From JAFLTL01 sp964389525 (lineage in GTDB: Bacteria > Bacteroidota > Bacteroidia > Bacteroidales > Muribaculaceae): a stretch of 64,000 bases of DNA. Shown here in pieces: positions 51,027 through 60,425 of the stretch. Position 1 is the first letter of the stretch; each line of letters starts with the position of its first letter. The stretch spans positions 1 through 64,000 of the forward strand of contig CAYMEX010000014.1 in the NCBI GenBank assembly GCA_964389525.1. Reading direction: 5' to 3'. The notes beneath the pieces are model-generated. The model ran no database searches and was not told the DNA's origin. It worked only from the letters and a program-made list of their open reading frames with translations. The position numbers and the translations under genes were made by a program.

Positions 51027-52598
51027 ATGCTGAGAGAACTCAACTCATTGCGGCTCACCCCGGAGACGGCTTACGAACCGCTACGTCTCAACGCCTGTAT
51101 ATCGACCGCACTCGGCGTCGACATAAACCGCATCAGGCAGGTCGACATTGTGAAACGGTCGATCGACGCACGCCAGCGGCAAGTGATGGTGAACCTGTCG
51201 GTGAGAGTACACCTCGACGAGATCACTCCCGTCGATGACTCCGCCATCGCTCCGCTGCCCACGCTGACGCCCGAAGCGCCACAGGCCATTGTCGTAGGCG
51301 CAGGTCCGGCCGGACTTTTCGCCTCTCTGGAGCTTATCAGAAACGGAGTGCGCCCCATTATGCTCGAGCGCGGCAAGGACGTGGACAGCCGTCGAGCCGA
51401 CATGGCCGCCATCGCCCGCGAGGGACGCGTTGACCCCGATTCAAACTATTGTTTCGGCGAGGGTGGCGCAGGGGCTTTCTCCGACGGCAAACTCTATACC
51501 CGCAGCAAGAAGCGCGGACCGGTCGACGAGATACTGAAAACTCTCGTGGCAAACGGCGCCGCACCTGAAATACTGGCCGAGGCACACCCTCACATCGGTT
51601 CCGACAAGCTCCCCGGCGTGATTAAGTCGATACGCGAGTCGATCATCGCTCATGGAGGCGAAGTGCATTTCGGCACCGCAATGGCTTCGCTCAACATCGC
51701 CACGGCGCCCGACGGCTCCCGGAGCGTGACAGGCGTGACCGACCGCAGCGGCCGGAGCTGGCATGGGCCGGTGATACTTGCCACGGGACACTCGGCACGC
51801 GACCTGTATCGCACGCTCGACGCCCAGGGGGTGGAGATGGAGCCAAAAGGACTTGCCGTAGGCGTCAGACTCGAACATCCGCAGAAGCTCATCGACAGCA
51901 TCATGTACCACTCCCCCGCCGGACGCGGCAAGTATCTACCTGCTGCCGAATACACGATGCTGACACGCGTCGACGGCCGCGCGGTCTATTCCTTCTGCAT
52001 GTGTCCCGGCGGAGTCGTCATACCGTCGGCTTCGGCACCGGGTGAATCGGCCGTCAACGGCATGTCGGCCTCGGCACGCTCGTCGCGCTGGGCTAACTCC
52101 GGCATGGTCGTCGAGGTGCTGCCCGAAGATGTCGATGGCGACGACGCGCTGAAGATGCTGCGTTATCAGGAGGAACTTGAGAAAAGATTTTTTGAAGACG
52201 CCGGGCAGACACAGAAAGCGCCGGCACAGCGCATGACCGATTTTGTGGCAGGCAAGCCGTCGAAAGATCTGCCCGACAGCAGCTATGCTCCGGGAGTGTA
52301 TCCGGCGCGTGTCGACCGGCTGCTCTACGGCCCTATCGCCGGACGTCTGCGCAAAGGTTTCGAGGAGTTCGGCCGCAAATCGCGCGGTTTCCTCACCCGC
52401 GACGCTATCGTGCTCGGCGCCGAGACCCGCACATCATCGCCATTGCGCATACCGCGCGACCGCGAGAAAATGCACCACACCCACATCGCCGGATTGTATC
52501 CGGCAGGCGAAGGGGCCGGATGGGCCGGAGGCATTGTCTCGGCTGCCATCGACGGGCAGAACGCCGCACGCGCATTAGCTACATCATATGGGAAATAA
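51027..52598 (+). CDS. FAD-dependent dehydrogenase (COG2509-like)
   Basis: The 523-residue flavoprotein has an N-terminal alpha/beta domain (to about 85), a Rossmann motif AIVVGAGPAGLFAS near 90-103 and FGEGGAGAFSDGKLYTRSK. It continues with SDKLPGVIKSIRESI, ATGHSARDLY, CMCPGGVVIPSASAPGE and a C-terminal LYPAGEGAGWAGGIVSAAIDG. The family is widespread and its substrate undetermined. It lies 34 bases after the MATE gene and overlaps the first ChrA gene by 11 bases. Confidence 0.9.
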   Translation: MLRELNSLRLTPETAYEPLRLNACISTALGVDINRIRQVDIVKRSIDARQRQVMVNLSVRVHLDEITPVDDSAIAPLPTLTPEAPQAIVVGAGPAGLFASLELIRNGVRPIMLERGKDVDSRRADMAAIAREGRVDPDSNYCFGEGGAGAFSDGKLYTRSKKRGPVDEILKTLVANGAAPEILAEAHPHIGSDKLPGVIKSIRESIIAHGGEVHFGTAMASLNIATAPDGSRSVTGVTDRSGRSWHGPVILATGHSARDLYRTLDAQGVEMEPKGLAVGVRLEHPQKLIDSIMYHSPAGRGKYLPAAEYTMLTRVDGRAVYSFCMCPGGVVIPSASAPGESAVNGMSASARSSRWANSGMVVEVLPEDVDGDDALKMLRYQEELEKRFFEDAGQTQKAPAQRMTDFVAGKPSKDLPDSSYAPGVYPARVDRLLYGPIAGRLRKGFEEFGRKSRGFLTRDAIVLGAETRTSSPLRIPRDREKMHHTHIAGLYPAGEGAGWAGGIVSAAIDGQNAARALATSYGK

Positions 52599-53184
52599 TA
52601 TCTACTGGCAGCTGTTCATATCTTTCTTCAAGATCGGCGGGTTCACATTCGGCGGCGGATGGGCCATGATATCACTGATCGAGAAGGAAGTGGTCGATCA
52701 CCGACGCTGGATCGACCGCGAGGAGTTTCTCGACCAGCTCGCTATCGCCCAGTCGCTACCGGGCATCCTGGCCGTGAACATCTCGGTGGCGGTGGGCGAC
52801 AAGATGCGCGGAATGCGCGGAAGTATTGCCGCCGCCACAGGCACAATCATCCTGCCGTTTCTCATCATACTCGGCATAGCGATATTCCTGACGCCCGAAC
52901 TCATCAAAAGCAACGAGGTCATATCAGCTATTTTCAAGGGCATACGTCCGGCTGTGACAGCGCTCATCATCGCGCCGGTGCTCACGTCAGCCCGCTCGGC
53001 CGGCATCAACTGGAAGACCGTATGGATCCCCGTGACCGTGGCGCTGCTTATATGGTCGAAACTGCCGTGGATCTCCAACCCGATACTTTTCATCGTGCTC
53101 GGCGGCACGGCCGGATATCTGCTTCACTGCCGCCGCGGCCTCAGAAAGGCCAGTGAGACCCGCAAGGAGGAGGACAAAGCATGA
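52588..53184 (+). CDS. Chromate transporter family protein, N-terminal-type half
   Basis: The 198-residue membrane protein carries the CHR motif FKIGGFTFGGGWAMISLIEKEVVDHRRWIDREEFLD and QSLPGILAVNISVAVGDKMRG, with about five or six hydrophobic segments. In many bacteria ChrA is one fused protein; here it is split in two, as in short-chain CHR pairs. Known members export chromate; some may carry sulfate-like anions. It overlaps the FAD-protein by 11 bases and the next ChrA gene by 4. Confidence 0.9.
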   Translation: MGNNIYWQLFISFFKIGGFTFGGGWAMISLIEKEVVDHRRWIDREEFLDQLAIAQSLPGILAVNISVAVGDKMRGMRGSIAAATGTIILPFLIILGIAIFLTPELIKSNEVISAIFKGIRPAVTALIIAPVLTSARSAGINWKTVWIPVTVALLIWSKLPWISNPILFIVLGGTAGYLLHCRRGLRKASETRKEEDKA

Positions 53185-53747
53185 ACATATACCTCAATCT
53201 CATATGGAGCTACCTGAAGATCGGACTCTTCGGGTTTGGCGGCGGCTATGCCATGCTGTCGCTCATCGAGCGTGAGATCGTCGGGCCCGGCTGGGTAAGC
53301 CAGCAGACGTTCACCGATATCGTGGCGATATCGCAGATGACCCCCGGACCGATCGGCATCAACTCGGCCACCTATATCGGCTATGCCGTGCCGGCCGAAG
53401 CCGGTCTGACAGGATGGTGGTGGGGCGTGCTCGGCTCACTAATATGCACGCTTGTAGTGGTGTTGCCGTCGTTTCTGCTCGTGGCCTATGCAAGCCACTT
53501 CATCACGCGCCACAAAGAGAGCGCGGTGATCAAAGGCATCTTCGCAGGCCTCCGCCCCGTGGTGATCGGACTTATCGCTTCGGCCGCCCTCCTGCTTATG
53601 AACGGCGAGAATTTCGGCACAACCGGCAGCGACATAATAAAAAGCACCTGCTTGTGTGCAGGTGCCTTTGTAGCCGTTTATTTTCTGAAGCTCCACCCTA
53701 TCCTGGTGATAGTGCTCGCCGGAGCCGCCGGATATCTGCTATATTGA
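53181..53747 (+). CDS. Chromate transporter family protein, partner half
   Basis: The 188-residue partner has the second CHR copy motif: LKIGLFGFGGGYAMLSLIEREIV and ISQMTPGPIGINSATYIGYAV, with about five hydrophobic segments. Together with the preceding gene it should form an antiparallel heterodimer, equal to one long-chain ChrA. Its 3' end overlaps the convergent pfkA gene by 9 bases, with no terminator between them. Confidence 0.9.
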   Translation: MNIYLNLIWSYLKIGLFGFGGGYAMLSLIEREIVGPGWVSQQTFTDIVAISQMTPGPIGINSATYIGYAVPAEAGLTGWWWGVLGSLICTLVVVLPSFLLVAYASHFITRHKESAVIKGIFAGLRPVVIGLIASAALLLMNGENFGTTGSDIIKSTCLCAGAFVAVYFLKLHPILVIVLAGAAGYLLY

Positions 53748-54719
53748 CAGACGGCGCAGAGTGCTGAGCAACTCGCGGTTGATAGGTTTGTCGTTTTTGA
53801 TCGCCTTGGTTATCGGCACATAGACGATATCATCGTTCTTTATTCCTATCATCACATTGCGCTGATCGTCGAGGAGCGCATCGATCGCAGCCGCGCCCAT
53901 GCGCGATGCAAGTATGCGGTCGTGAGCTGTCGGCGATCCGCCGCGCTGCAGATGTCCGAGTATGGTCACGCGCACGTCGTAGGCCGGATATTCGTTTTTC
54001 ACACGCTCGGCCATAGCCATCGCTCCGCCGGTGACGGGACTCTCGGCCACAAGCACGATCGAAGAGTTCTTGCTCTTGCGGAATCCGTTTTGTATCAGCT
54101 CGGCAAGCTGGTCGACCTCCGTCGAGATCTCAGGGATTATAGCGGCTTCGGCGCCCGACGCGATCGCGCCGTTGAGCGCAAGAAAGCCGGCATCACGCCC
54201 CATGACCTCTATGAAGAAAAGTCGCTCATGCGAAGTGGCAGTGTCGCGTATCTTGTCGACGCAGTCCATGATCGTGTTCAGCGCCGTGTCGTAGCCGATT
54301 GTGGTGTCGGTGCCGTACAGGTCGTTGTCGATAGTGCCCGGAAGGCCTATCACCGGCACATTGAACTCATTTGCAAATATGCGTGCTCCGGTAAGCGATC
54401 CGTCGCCTCCTATGACCACAAGAGCGTCGATTTCATGCCTCCGCATTGTGTCGTAGGCGAGCTGACGTCCTTCGGGCGTCTGAAACTCCTTGCATCGCGC
54501 AGTCTTGAGTATGGTGCCTCCCATCTGTATGATGTTTGACACATTCTGGGTACGAAACTCGACAATCTCGTCGGTAATCAATCCGCGATATCCGCGGTAT
54601 ATACCCTTAACTTTCAATCCGCTGAATATACCGGCGCGGGTTACGGCGCGAATCGCCGCATTCATCCCCGGGGCGTCTCCTCCCGAGGTGAGTATGCCAA
54701 TGCACTTGATTTCTGCCAT
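53739..54719 (-). CDS. pfkA: ATP-dependent 6-phosphofructokinase
   Basis: The enzyme phosphorylates fructose 6-phosphate in glycolysis. The ATG at 54719 (MAEIKCIGILTSGGDAPG, 326 residues) fits; nine more residues are possible upstream. Motifs: GGDAPGMNAAIRAVTR, YRGYRGL, VIGGDGSLTGA, LPGTIDNDLYGTDTTIGYDTAL and MGRDAGFLAL. Gly in GGDGS and PGTIDND (not PKTIDND) marks the ATP rather than the pyrophosphate form. It is a single gene at the end of an AT-rich region. Confidence 0.96.
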   Translation of the reverse strand: MAEIKCIGILTSGGDAPGMNAAIRAVTRAGIFSGLKVKGIYRGYRGLITDEIVEFRTQNVSNIIQMGGTILKTARCKEFQTPEGRQLAYDTMRRHEIDALVVIGGDGSLTGARIFANEFNVPVIGLPGTIDNDLYGTDTTIGYDTALNTIMDCVDKIRDTATSHERLFFIEVMGRDAGFLALNGAIASGAEAAIIPEISTEVDQLAELIQNGFRKSKNSSIVLVAESPVTGGAMAMAERVKNEYPAYDVRVTILGHLQRGGSPTAHDRILASRMGAAAIDALLDDQRNVMIGIKNDDIVYVPITKAIKNDKPINRELLSTLRRLSI

Positions 54720-54825
54720 AGGTTTATACAGACAATTAGAGGCCATAAAGATAGTAAAAAAAGCACTTCTATCGCAAAACCATCAGCCAAAAACTACAAT
54801 TCACTTCCCGCTCCCCGCACTGACA

Positions 54826-54894
54826 TCAATAGCTGTCATAGCTTTTATTGCCATTATGGATGAGAGGGCGCATGTCATCGCGACACGCGCCCGT
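54826..54894. repeat. Left inverted repeat flanking susCD
   Basis: A TCAATAGCTG...ATAGC segment is followed by a GC-rich hairpin GGGCGCATGTC/GACACGCGCCC (54866-54892). The same sequence occurs in reverse complement at 60426-60510 on the other side of susCD. Similarity is interrupted by a short insertion in the right copy. There is no gene in it. Confidence 0.75.
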
Positions 54895-55195
54895 CAAGAA
54901 TATGAAATAGCATTGTATCTGCAAATACCGTTTTCATGGCACTGTGTCAAAATTGCATTAAGAAAATATAGCATAGATTAGTTTTACATTTCTATCCTGA
55001 CAAGAGTGTGGCATCATTGTGTTGTCTATGCAAACCAGACAGAGGCAAAGTTTTAATTATCTGATAAATATGACAGGTTATTTTGCATATCGACATATAG
55101 TCCATTTTGCTAAATATGCAACGTATTGAGTGTGAATTTTTCGTGAATATATTTTAAACTTTTTTAGACTGCGTTAGCTTTTTTAGCAAAATCCG
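54895..55195. other. AT-rich spacer upstream of susC
   Basis: About 300 bases rich in A and T, with several TTTTT and TTTG tracts. It contains no gene and no hairpin of note that I can see. It lies between the left inverted repeat and the susC promoter and may carry binding sites for a regulator. Confidence 0.4.
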
Positions 55196-55225
55196 TTTGC
55201 ATATTATATTTTTTTTGTAATTTAG
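55196..55225 (+). promoter_or_regulatory. susC promoter
   Basis: TTTG (55196-55199) is separated by 18 bases from TAATTTAG (55218-55225). This matches the Bacteroidota -33/-7 layout TTTG-N19-TAnnTTTG with one change in the last motif. The expected start is at about 55232, giving a leader of about 150 bases. Confidence 0.55.
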
Positions 55226-55233
55226 CCATGTCG

Positions 55234-55260
55234 TTAGTATCTCTTACCAAGAGATACTAA
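55234..55260 (+). promoter_or_regulatory. 5' leader hairpin of the susCD transcript
   Basis: A perfect 12-bp stem TTAGTATCTCTT/AAGAGATACTAA with loop ACC begins within a few bases of the expected transcription start. It is followed by A residues rather than T residues, so it is not a terminator on the plus strand. It probably protects the 5' end of the messenger or binds a protein. Confidence 0.55.
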
Positions 55261-55379
55261 AAAAATAAGGAAATATTAAAGTCCGCGAGAGGACATATCA
55301 TAAGGCATAACAGCCGTGGCATAGCCGTTGCCACAGGAGTTAATAAACCCAATCCAATTATCAACTAAATTTCATTAAT

Positions 55380-58300
55380 GTGAAAACGACTTTGAGCTTT
55401 AGAGCAATGATGGTCGCGCTGTTGGTGATTTTATTCAGTCTGCCCCTGTCGGCTCAGACAATAAAAATCTCCGGCACAGTTGTCGACACGAGCGACGAAC
55501 CTCTCACCGGTGCTACGGTGATGGTCAAGGGTACCCAAAACGGTGTTTCAACCGATTTTGACGGTAAATTCAGCCTCAATGCCCCGTCCGATGGAGTCCT
55601 TGTAGTAAGTTTCATCGGCTACACCACCCAGGAAGTGAAGATCAACGGTCAGCAGACCATAAAGATCGTGCTTTCAGAGAACTCCACCGTACTCGACGAG
55701 GTTGTCGCCGTAGGTTATGGACAACAGAAGAAAGTGAACATGACGGGCGCCGTATCATCGGTGAAAGTCGATGCTCTTGAAGACCGTCCGGTGACAAACG
55801 CCACCAACGCTCTTGCCGGTCTTTCCGCCGGTCTTTCTGTAGTGAACTCGGGAGGTAATGTCCCCGGTTACGAGTCACAGACCATACGTGTGCGTGGCGT
55901 CGGCACACTTAACAATGCCAATCCTCTTGTTGTCATAGACGGCCAGCCCAACGGATCAATCTCAGATATCAACCCTCTTGACATCGAGTCGATCTCAGTA
56001 CTTAAAGACGCAGCTTCATCGGCCATCTACGGCTCGCGTGCCGCAAACGGCGTTATCCTTATCACAACTAAAAAAGGCAAATCGGGCACTGCACGTGTCA
56101 CTTACGCCGGCAATGTGTCATTTGAAACAATGGCAAAGCGTTTCGACATCGTGACAGACTATGCCGACTACATGGAGATACAGAATCAGGCCCGTGCGAA
56201 CAACGGAGTTGCTCCCCGTTATTCTCAGGGCAAGATCGACGAGTGGCGCAAATACTCGGCTGATTATCCCCGTCTGTACCCGAACACCGACTGGCAGGAT
56301 CACGCATTCCGTGATGTGAATATCGTGCAGAATCACAATATCAATGTAGTGGGAGGCACAGACAAGGTGCGCTACAACATGTCGCTCGGTTACATCCACA
56401 ATCCAGGCATGACAACCGGCACAGCATACCAGCGCTATCAGATGCGTTCAAACCTTGAGGTTGACATCAAGCCCTGGATCACTGCAGGAATGAACATCTA
56501 CGGATTTATCGATCAGAGCGACTGCTCAGCCGATAACGCCACTAACGGCGGTGACGTAGTCTTCGGCTACGGCGGTTTCAACACTGTCCCCGGCATGAAC
56601 CTCTACGACAAGGAGACCAACACCTATGGCGGTATTCAGAATCCTGAGGAGCAGAATGTGTCCAACGCCAACCCCTATCGCCGCAACTGGTTCTTCAAGC
56701 AGGATCACCCCAATAAGACGCGTCGTATCATCCCGAAGATGTATCTGCGCATCAAACCCATCAAGGGCCTGACAATCGAGGGATCTTACACCTATAACTG
56801 GTGGGAGAACAACCTCTATCACATCCTCACCGACAAGCCTCTTTACCGTTATGTGGCAGGCAGCAGCATGGATGATGTGCAGCTCGTAGCTCTGACAACA
56901 GGTAAAGTGCGTAACTACGTGCGTCGCTACAACTACTGGAATGAATACCGTACAAGCGACGTAACCGCTACATACAATTTCAAGGCTTTCAGCGATAGGC
57001 TCGACGCTACAGTGCTCCTCGGCGCATCGCAGGAATACAACAAGTATGAGTGGGATACATATCTGAAATATGACGGCGACCAGAACCAGTCGACTCTCAG
57101 CGCTTATCCGACTGTAGGCCGTACAAACGGTGAGTACACCGAATGGGCAATGCGTTCATACTTCGGCCGTATCAACCTGGTCTGGGCCGACAAGTATATG
57201 CTTGAAGGCAACCTCCGTGCCGACGGATCGTCGAAGTTCGCTCCCGGTCATCGCTGGGGCTGGTTCCCCTCGATTTCGGGTGGCTGGCGTATATCCGAGG
57301 AGTCGTTTATGGAATCAAGCCGCAACTGGCTCACAAGCCTGAAAATACGTGCATCTTACGGTGGTCTCGGCAACAACTCGGTAGGTGAATATGCCTGGCA
57401 GGCTGTCTATGGCGCTGCCAACACAATCTTCGGCAATACAATCAACTCGGGATACTATCAGGCACTTGCCAACGGTGAGCTCTCTTGGGAGACCACATAT
57501 GTGACCAACGTCGGTGTCGACTACAGCGTACTGAACGGCCGTCTGTCGGGTAGTGTCGAGTACTACAACAAGGACACCAAGGGCATTCTCATGTCGGTAC
57601 CCGCTCCGTGGTCGCACGGTACAACCGGCGTCCCGACCTCCAATGCCGGACGCGTACAGAACAACGGTTTTGAGTTTGACGCTACATGGAATGACCGCAT
57701 CGGTGATGTCTCATATAACATCGGCTTCAATATCTCCTATAACAAGAACAAGATCAAGGAGTATGGCGGACAGCCCAATATCTCGGACGTCTACAAGTAT
57801 GAGGAGGGCAAGCCTATGGCTCAGCTCTATGTGATGGATATCGACCGCATCGTGCGTAATCAGAATGATCTCAACTATGTGCAGAGTCTTGTCGATATGG
57901 GCAACAAAGCTGCAAAGCCCTATAATTATTTCGCAACATTCCAGCGTCCGGAGCTCGGTGACTTCCTCTACAAGGACACCAACGGCGACGGCAAGCTCGA
58001 CTACAACGACCGTATCGAGGTAGGCAACGGCAACTTCCCCTCTATCTCCTATGGATTCAATCTGGGCGCGACCTATAAGGACTTCTCTCTGCAATTGCTC
58101 TTCCAGGGCGTAGGCGACTACAATGTGTACTACAACAATCAGGCATTCCGCTTCATTACTGCCGACGGCCAGTCGATAATGAAGGATATTGTGGAGAACT
58201 CATGGACTCCCGATAATCCGAATGCCAAATATCCTATCCTCAGATATTCGTCAAACAGCAAAAACCAGGTAGCATCTACTGCATTTGTACACAGTGCATC

Positions 58301-58508
58301 CTACCTCCGCCTGAAAAACCTGACGTTCTCTTACACGATACCGCGTGCGATCACCCAGAAGTTCTGGGTTGAGAACCTGAAGATCTACACTTCAATGGAC
58401 AACCTCTTTACAATCACCGACTTCCCCGGATGGGATCCGGAAATCACGGCCGGTGTGGGTTATCCCTCGCTCCGTCAGATGTCGGTAGGTCTTAACGTTA
58501 CATTCTAA
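55380..58508 (+). CDS. SusC/RagA-family TonB-dependent outer-membrane transporter
   Basis: The 1042-residue protein imports oligosaccharides or peptides across the outer membrane using TonB energy. Signal peptide to about residue 25 (PLSAQ), then a carboxypeptidase-regulatory-like domain (KISGTVVDTSDEPLTGATVMVKGT), the SusC marker VAVGYGQQKKVNMTGAVSSV, a plug with VVIDGQP and LKDAASSAIYGSRAANGVILITTKKG, and a 22-strand barrel ending in LNVTF. No STN domain, so not directly coupled to an anti-sigma factor. The start is GTG at 55380; an ATG at 55378 is followed at once by a stop. Pairs with SusD 20 bases on. Confidence 0.95.
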   Translation: MKTTLSFRAMMVALLVILFSLPLSAQTIKISGTVVDTSDEPLTGATVMVKGTQNGVSTDFDGKFSLNAPSDGVLVVSFIGYTTQEVKINGQQTIKIVLSENSTVLDEVVAVGYGQQKKVNMTGAVSSVKVDALEDRPVTNATNALAGLSAGLSVVNSGGNVPGYESQTIRVRGVGTLNNANPLVVIDGQPNGSISDINPLDIESISVLKDAASSAIYGSRAANGVILITTKKGKSGTARVTYAGNVSFETMAKRFDIVTDYADYMEIQNQARANNGVAPRYSQGKIDEWRKYSADYPRLYPNTDWQDHAFRDVNIVQNHNINVVGGTDKVRYNMSLGYIHNPGMTTGTAYQRYQMRSNLEVDIKPWITAGMNIYGFIDQSDCSADNATNGGDVVFGYGGFNTVPGMNLYDKETNTYGGIQNPEEQNVSNANPYRRNWFFKQDHPNKTRRIIPKMYLRIKPIKGLTIEGSYTYNWWENNLYHILTDKPLYRYVAGSSMDDVQLVALTTGKVRNYVRRYNYWNEYRTSDVTATYNFKAFSDRLDATVLLGASQEYNKYEWDTYLKYDGDQNQSTLSAYPTVGRTNGEYTEWAMRSYFGRINLVWADKYMLEGNLRADGSSKFAPGHRWGWFPSISGGWRISEESFMESSRNWLTSLKIRASYGGLGNNSVGEYAWQAVYGAANTIFGNTINSGYYQALANGELSWETTYVTNVGVDYSVLNGRLSGSVEYYNKDTKGILMSVPAPWSHGTTGVPTSNAGRVQNNGFEFDATWNDRIGDVSYNIGFNISYNKNKIKEYGGQPNISDVYKYEEGKPMAQLYVMDIDRIVRNQNDLNYVQSLVDMGNKAAKPYNYFATFQRPELGDFLYKDTNGDGKLDYNDRIEVGNGNFPSISYGFNLGATYKDFSLQLLFQGVGDYNVYYNNQAFRFITADGQSIMKDIVENSWTPDNPNAKYPILRYSSNSKNQVASTAFVHSASYLRLKNLTFSYTIPRAITQKFWVENLKIYTSMDNLFTITDFPGWDPEITAGVGYPSLRQMSVGLNVTF

Positions 58509-58528
58509 ATGTCAAAACCAGGATAATA

Positions 58529-60310
58529 ATGAAAAAAAATATACTTATCAAGTCGCTTGTCGGTGCTTCGCTGCTTCTCGGAGGCTGTGAGTCTCTCGAC
58601 TATGTGAACCCGACCAATCTGTCGAATGCCACATTCTGGCAGACAGAAGATCATGCCAAACAGGGTGTGACCGGTGTGTATGCTCTTATGAAGAGCAACT
58701 GGGCATTTGGACTCGAGTTCATGTTTGATCAGATCTCCGATCTTACATTCTCGACAACAACTATTTACGGCAATATCGCACGCGGCACCAGCTTCTCGTC
58801 GACCGAGGGAGCATGTCTCAATCACTGGCAGTATGTCTATCAGGTGATCCACTCGGCCAACACTGCGATCGTCAAGATTTCGGATATGGACGAGACTGCA
58901 ATATCGGCTGAAAGCAAGGAAAAGTATATCGCCGAGATGCGCTTCATGCGTGCGTTAAGCTACTTCGAGCTTACACGCCTGTTTGGTGCTGTGCCCTACT
59001 ATGACGAGAGTTGTGATGTTGCAGTGGAATATCTGAAGCTCAACAATCCACGCGAAGATGAGGCAACGGTGCGTTCAAAGATCCTCGCCGATCTCGATTA
59101 TGCAATAACCCACCTTCCGGTCGCATGGGATAGCGCCAATTATGGTCGTGCGACCAGGGGTGCGGCAGTGGCTCTTCGCGGCAAAGTATATCTCTATGCC
59201 AAAGACTATGCCAAGGCTGCCTCGGATTTCGAGGATGTCATATACAACAAGACCGCCACATATGGCTATGACCTTCACGACGACTACAATGAGCTGTTCC
59301 GCATCTACAACGGCATGCGCAGCCCCGAGATGATTTTCTCGCTGCAGTCTATCGACGGCAATGTAGCAGGCTACGGTATGGACCTCTGCACATATCTCGG
59401 CAACAAGGGTACCATGCGTAATATCGCATCCAACCATGTCGTACCGTCCAACGAGCTGATGGAAATATATGAGTTCCCCGACGGCAAGCCGTTCGACTGG
59501 GAGCGCGTTGACGAGTATTCATCAAAGCCCGGTGCCTACTTCAAGGGCTGGACATCGATGACTCCCGCCGAGCGTGAAAAGATTTTCCAGGTTCAACTTG
59601 ATGATGCAGGTAAGTATATCGAGGATTATCTCGGCAACGACACCACAAAGATCGTCGACGTCTACCGCAACCGCGACCCGCGCTGCAACCTCAATATCAT
59701 TGCTCCATATGCACAGTATCTCGGATCGCCCGACGAGTCAAAGCCCGGTATAATGATCCACGTAGTGACTAACGGCAAGGGCGGAACTCCTTACCAGACC
59801 CAAGGCTTCATCTATAACTCGGAGGGCTGGAAGAGCTACTTCTGCCGCAAGTGGATTCCGACTGGCAACCTTAACGGTTACTGGGGTGAGTACAACCGTA
59901 CTCCCTACGAGTTCCCGCTCATCCGTCTCGGCGACGTGATCCTGATGCTCTCGGAGTGCTACAACGAGCTAAATGAACTGGACAAGGCCGTTGTCGAGCT
60001 CAACAAGATACGTGCCCGTGTCAACATGCCCGGCGTCAACAATGGCGACGCATGGATGAAAGTCAGCAGCAAGAATGAAATGACGCAGCGCATCCGCGAC
60101 GAGCGTGCGCGTGAACTCTGCCTCGAAGGCCACCGCTATTTCGACATCAAACGTTGGGGCATCTATGGCGATGTAATGAAGGACGCTATTGATATGTTCG
60201 GCAATACAGTCTTCACACGCACATACGACCCGCGCATGGAGCTGTGGCCCATCTCTCCCTATGAGATCGAGCGTAGCCCGGCTCTGGCACCCAACAACCC
60301 CGGATGGTAA
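58529..60310 (+). CDS. SusD/RagB-family outer-membrane lipoprotein
   Basis: The 593-residue lipoprotein (lipobox LLGGC, Cys20) forms the lid over SusC and captures the substrate. The mature start LDYVNPTNLSNATFWQTEDHAKQGVTGVYALMK and TPR-like helices (MRFMRALSYFELTRLFGAVPYYDE) are typical. The C-terminal region contains IRDERARELCLEGHRYFDIKRWG and LWPISPYEIER. No glycoside hydrolase, sulfatase, peptidase or hybrid regulator follows, so the substrate cannot be predicted. The pair is closed by a strong terminator. Confidence 0.95.
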   Translation: MKKNILIKSLVGASLLLGGCESLDYVNPTNLSNATFWQTEDHAKQGVTGVYALMKSNWAFGLEFMFDQISDLTFSTTTIYGNIARGTSFSSTEGACLNHWQYVYQVIHSANTAIVKISDMDETAISAESKEKYIAEMRFMRALSYFELTRLFGAVPYYDESCDVAVEYLKLNNPREDEATVRSKILADLDYAITHLPVAWDSANYGRATRGAAVALRGKVYLYAKDYAKAASDFEDVIYNKTATYGYDLHDDYNELFRIYNGMRSPEMIFSLQSIDGNVAGYGMDLCTYLGNKGTMRNIASNHVVPSNELMEIYEFPDGKPFDWERVDEYSSKPGAYFKGWTSMTPAEREKIFQVQLDDAGKYIEDYLGNDTTKIVDVYRNRDPRCNLNIIAPYAQYLGSPDESKPGIMIHVVTNGKGGTPYQTQGFIYNSEGWKSYFCRKWIPTGNLNGYWGEYNRTPYEFPLIRLGDVILMLSECYNELNELDKAVVELNKIRARVNMPGVNNGDAWMKVSSKNEMTQRIRDERARELCLEGHRYFDIKRWGIYGDVMKDAIDMFGNTVFTRTYDPRMELWPISPYEIERSPALAPNNPGW

Positions 60311-60376
60311 GCAAAAAAGACAATCAGTAATTTATAAGATCTGATATAAATTATAAATTATAAATTGGTATGATCG

Positions 60377-60417
60377 GCGGGACGGACTTCGTGAAGAAAT
60401 CCGTCCCGCATTTTTTT
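60377..60417 (+). terminator. Terminator of susCD
   Basis: A perfect 10-bp stem GCGGGACGGA/TCCGTCCCGC (60377-60386 with 60400-60409) is followed by A and seven T residues. An AT-rich tract with AAATTATAA repeats precedes it. Confidence 0.92.
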
Positions 60418-60425
60418 ATATCAAA

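Noticed and set aside
54490..54981. 163-codon open frame antisense to pfkA and crossing the left inverted repeat
   Set aside because: The hydrophobic end is simply the translated repeat; the rest mirrors pfkA.
55234..55260. Hairpin upstream of susC as a terminator
   Set aside because: It is followed by A residues on the plus strand and lacks a T tract after the stem on the minus strand, so it is not a terminator in either direction.
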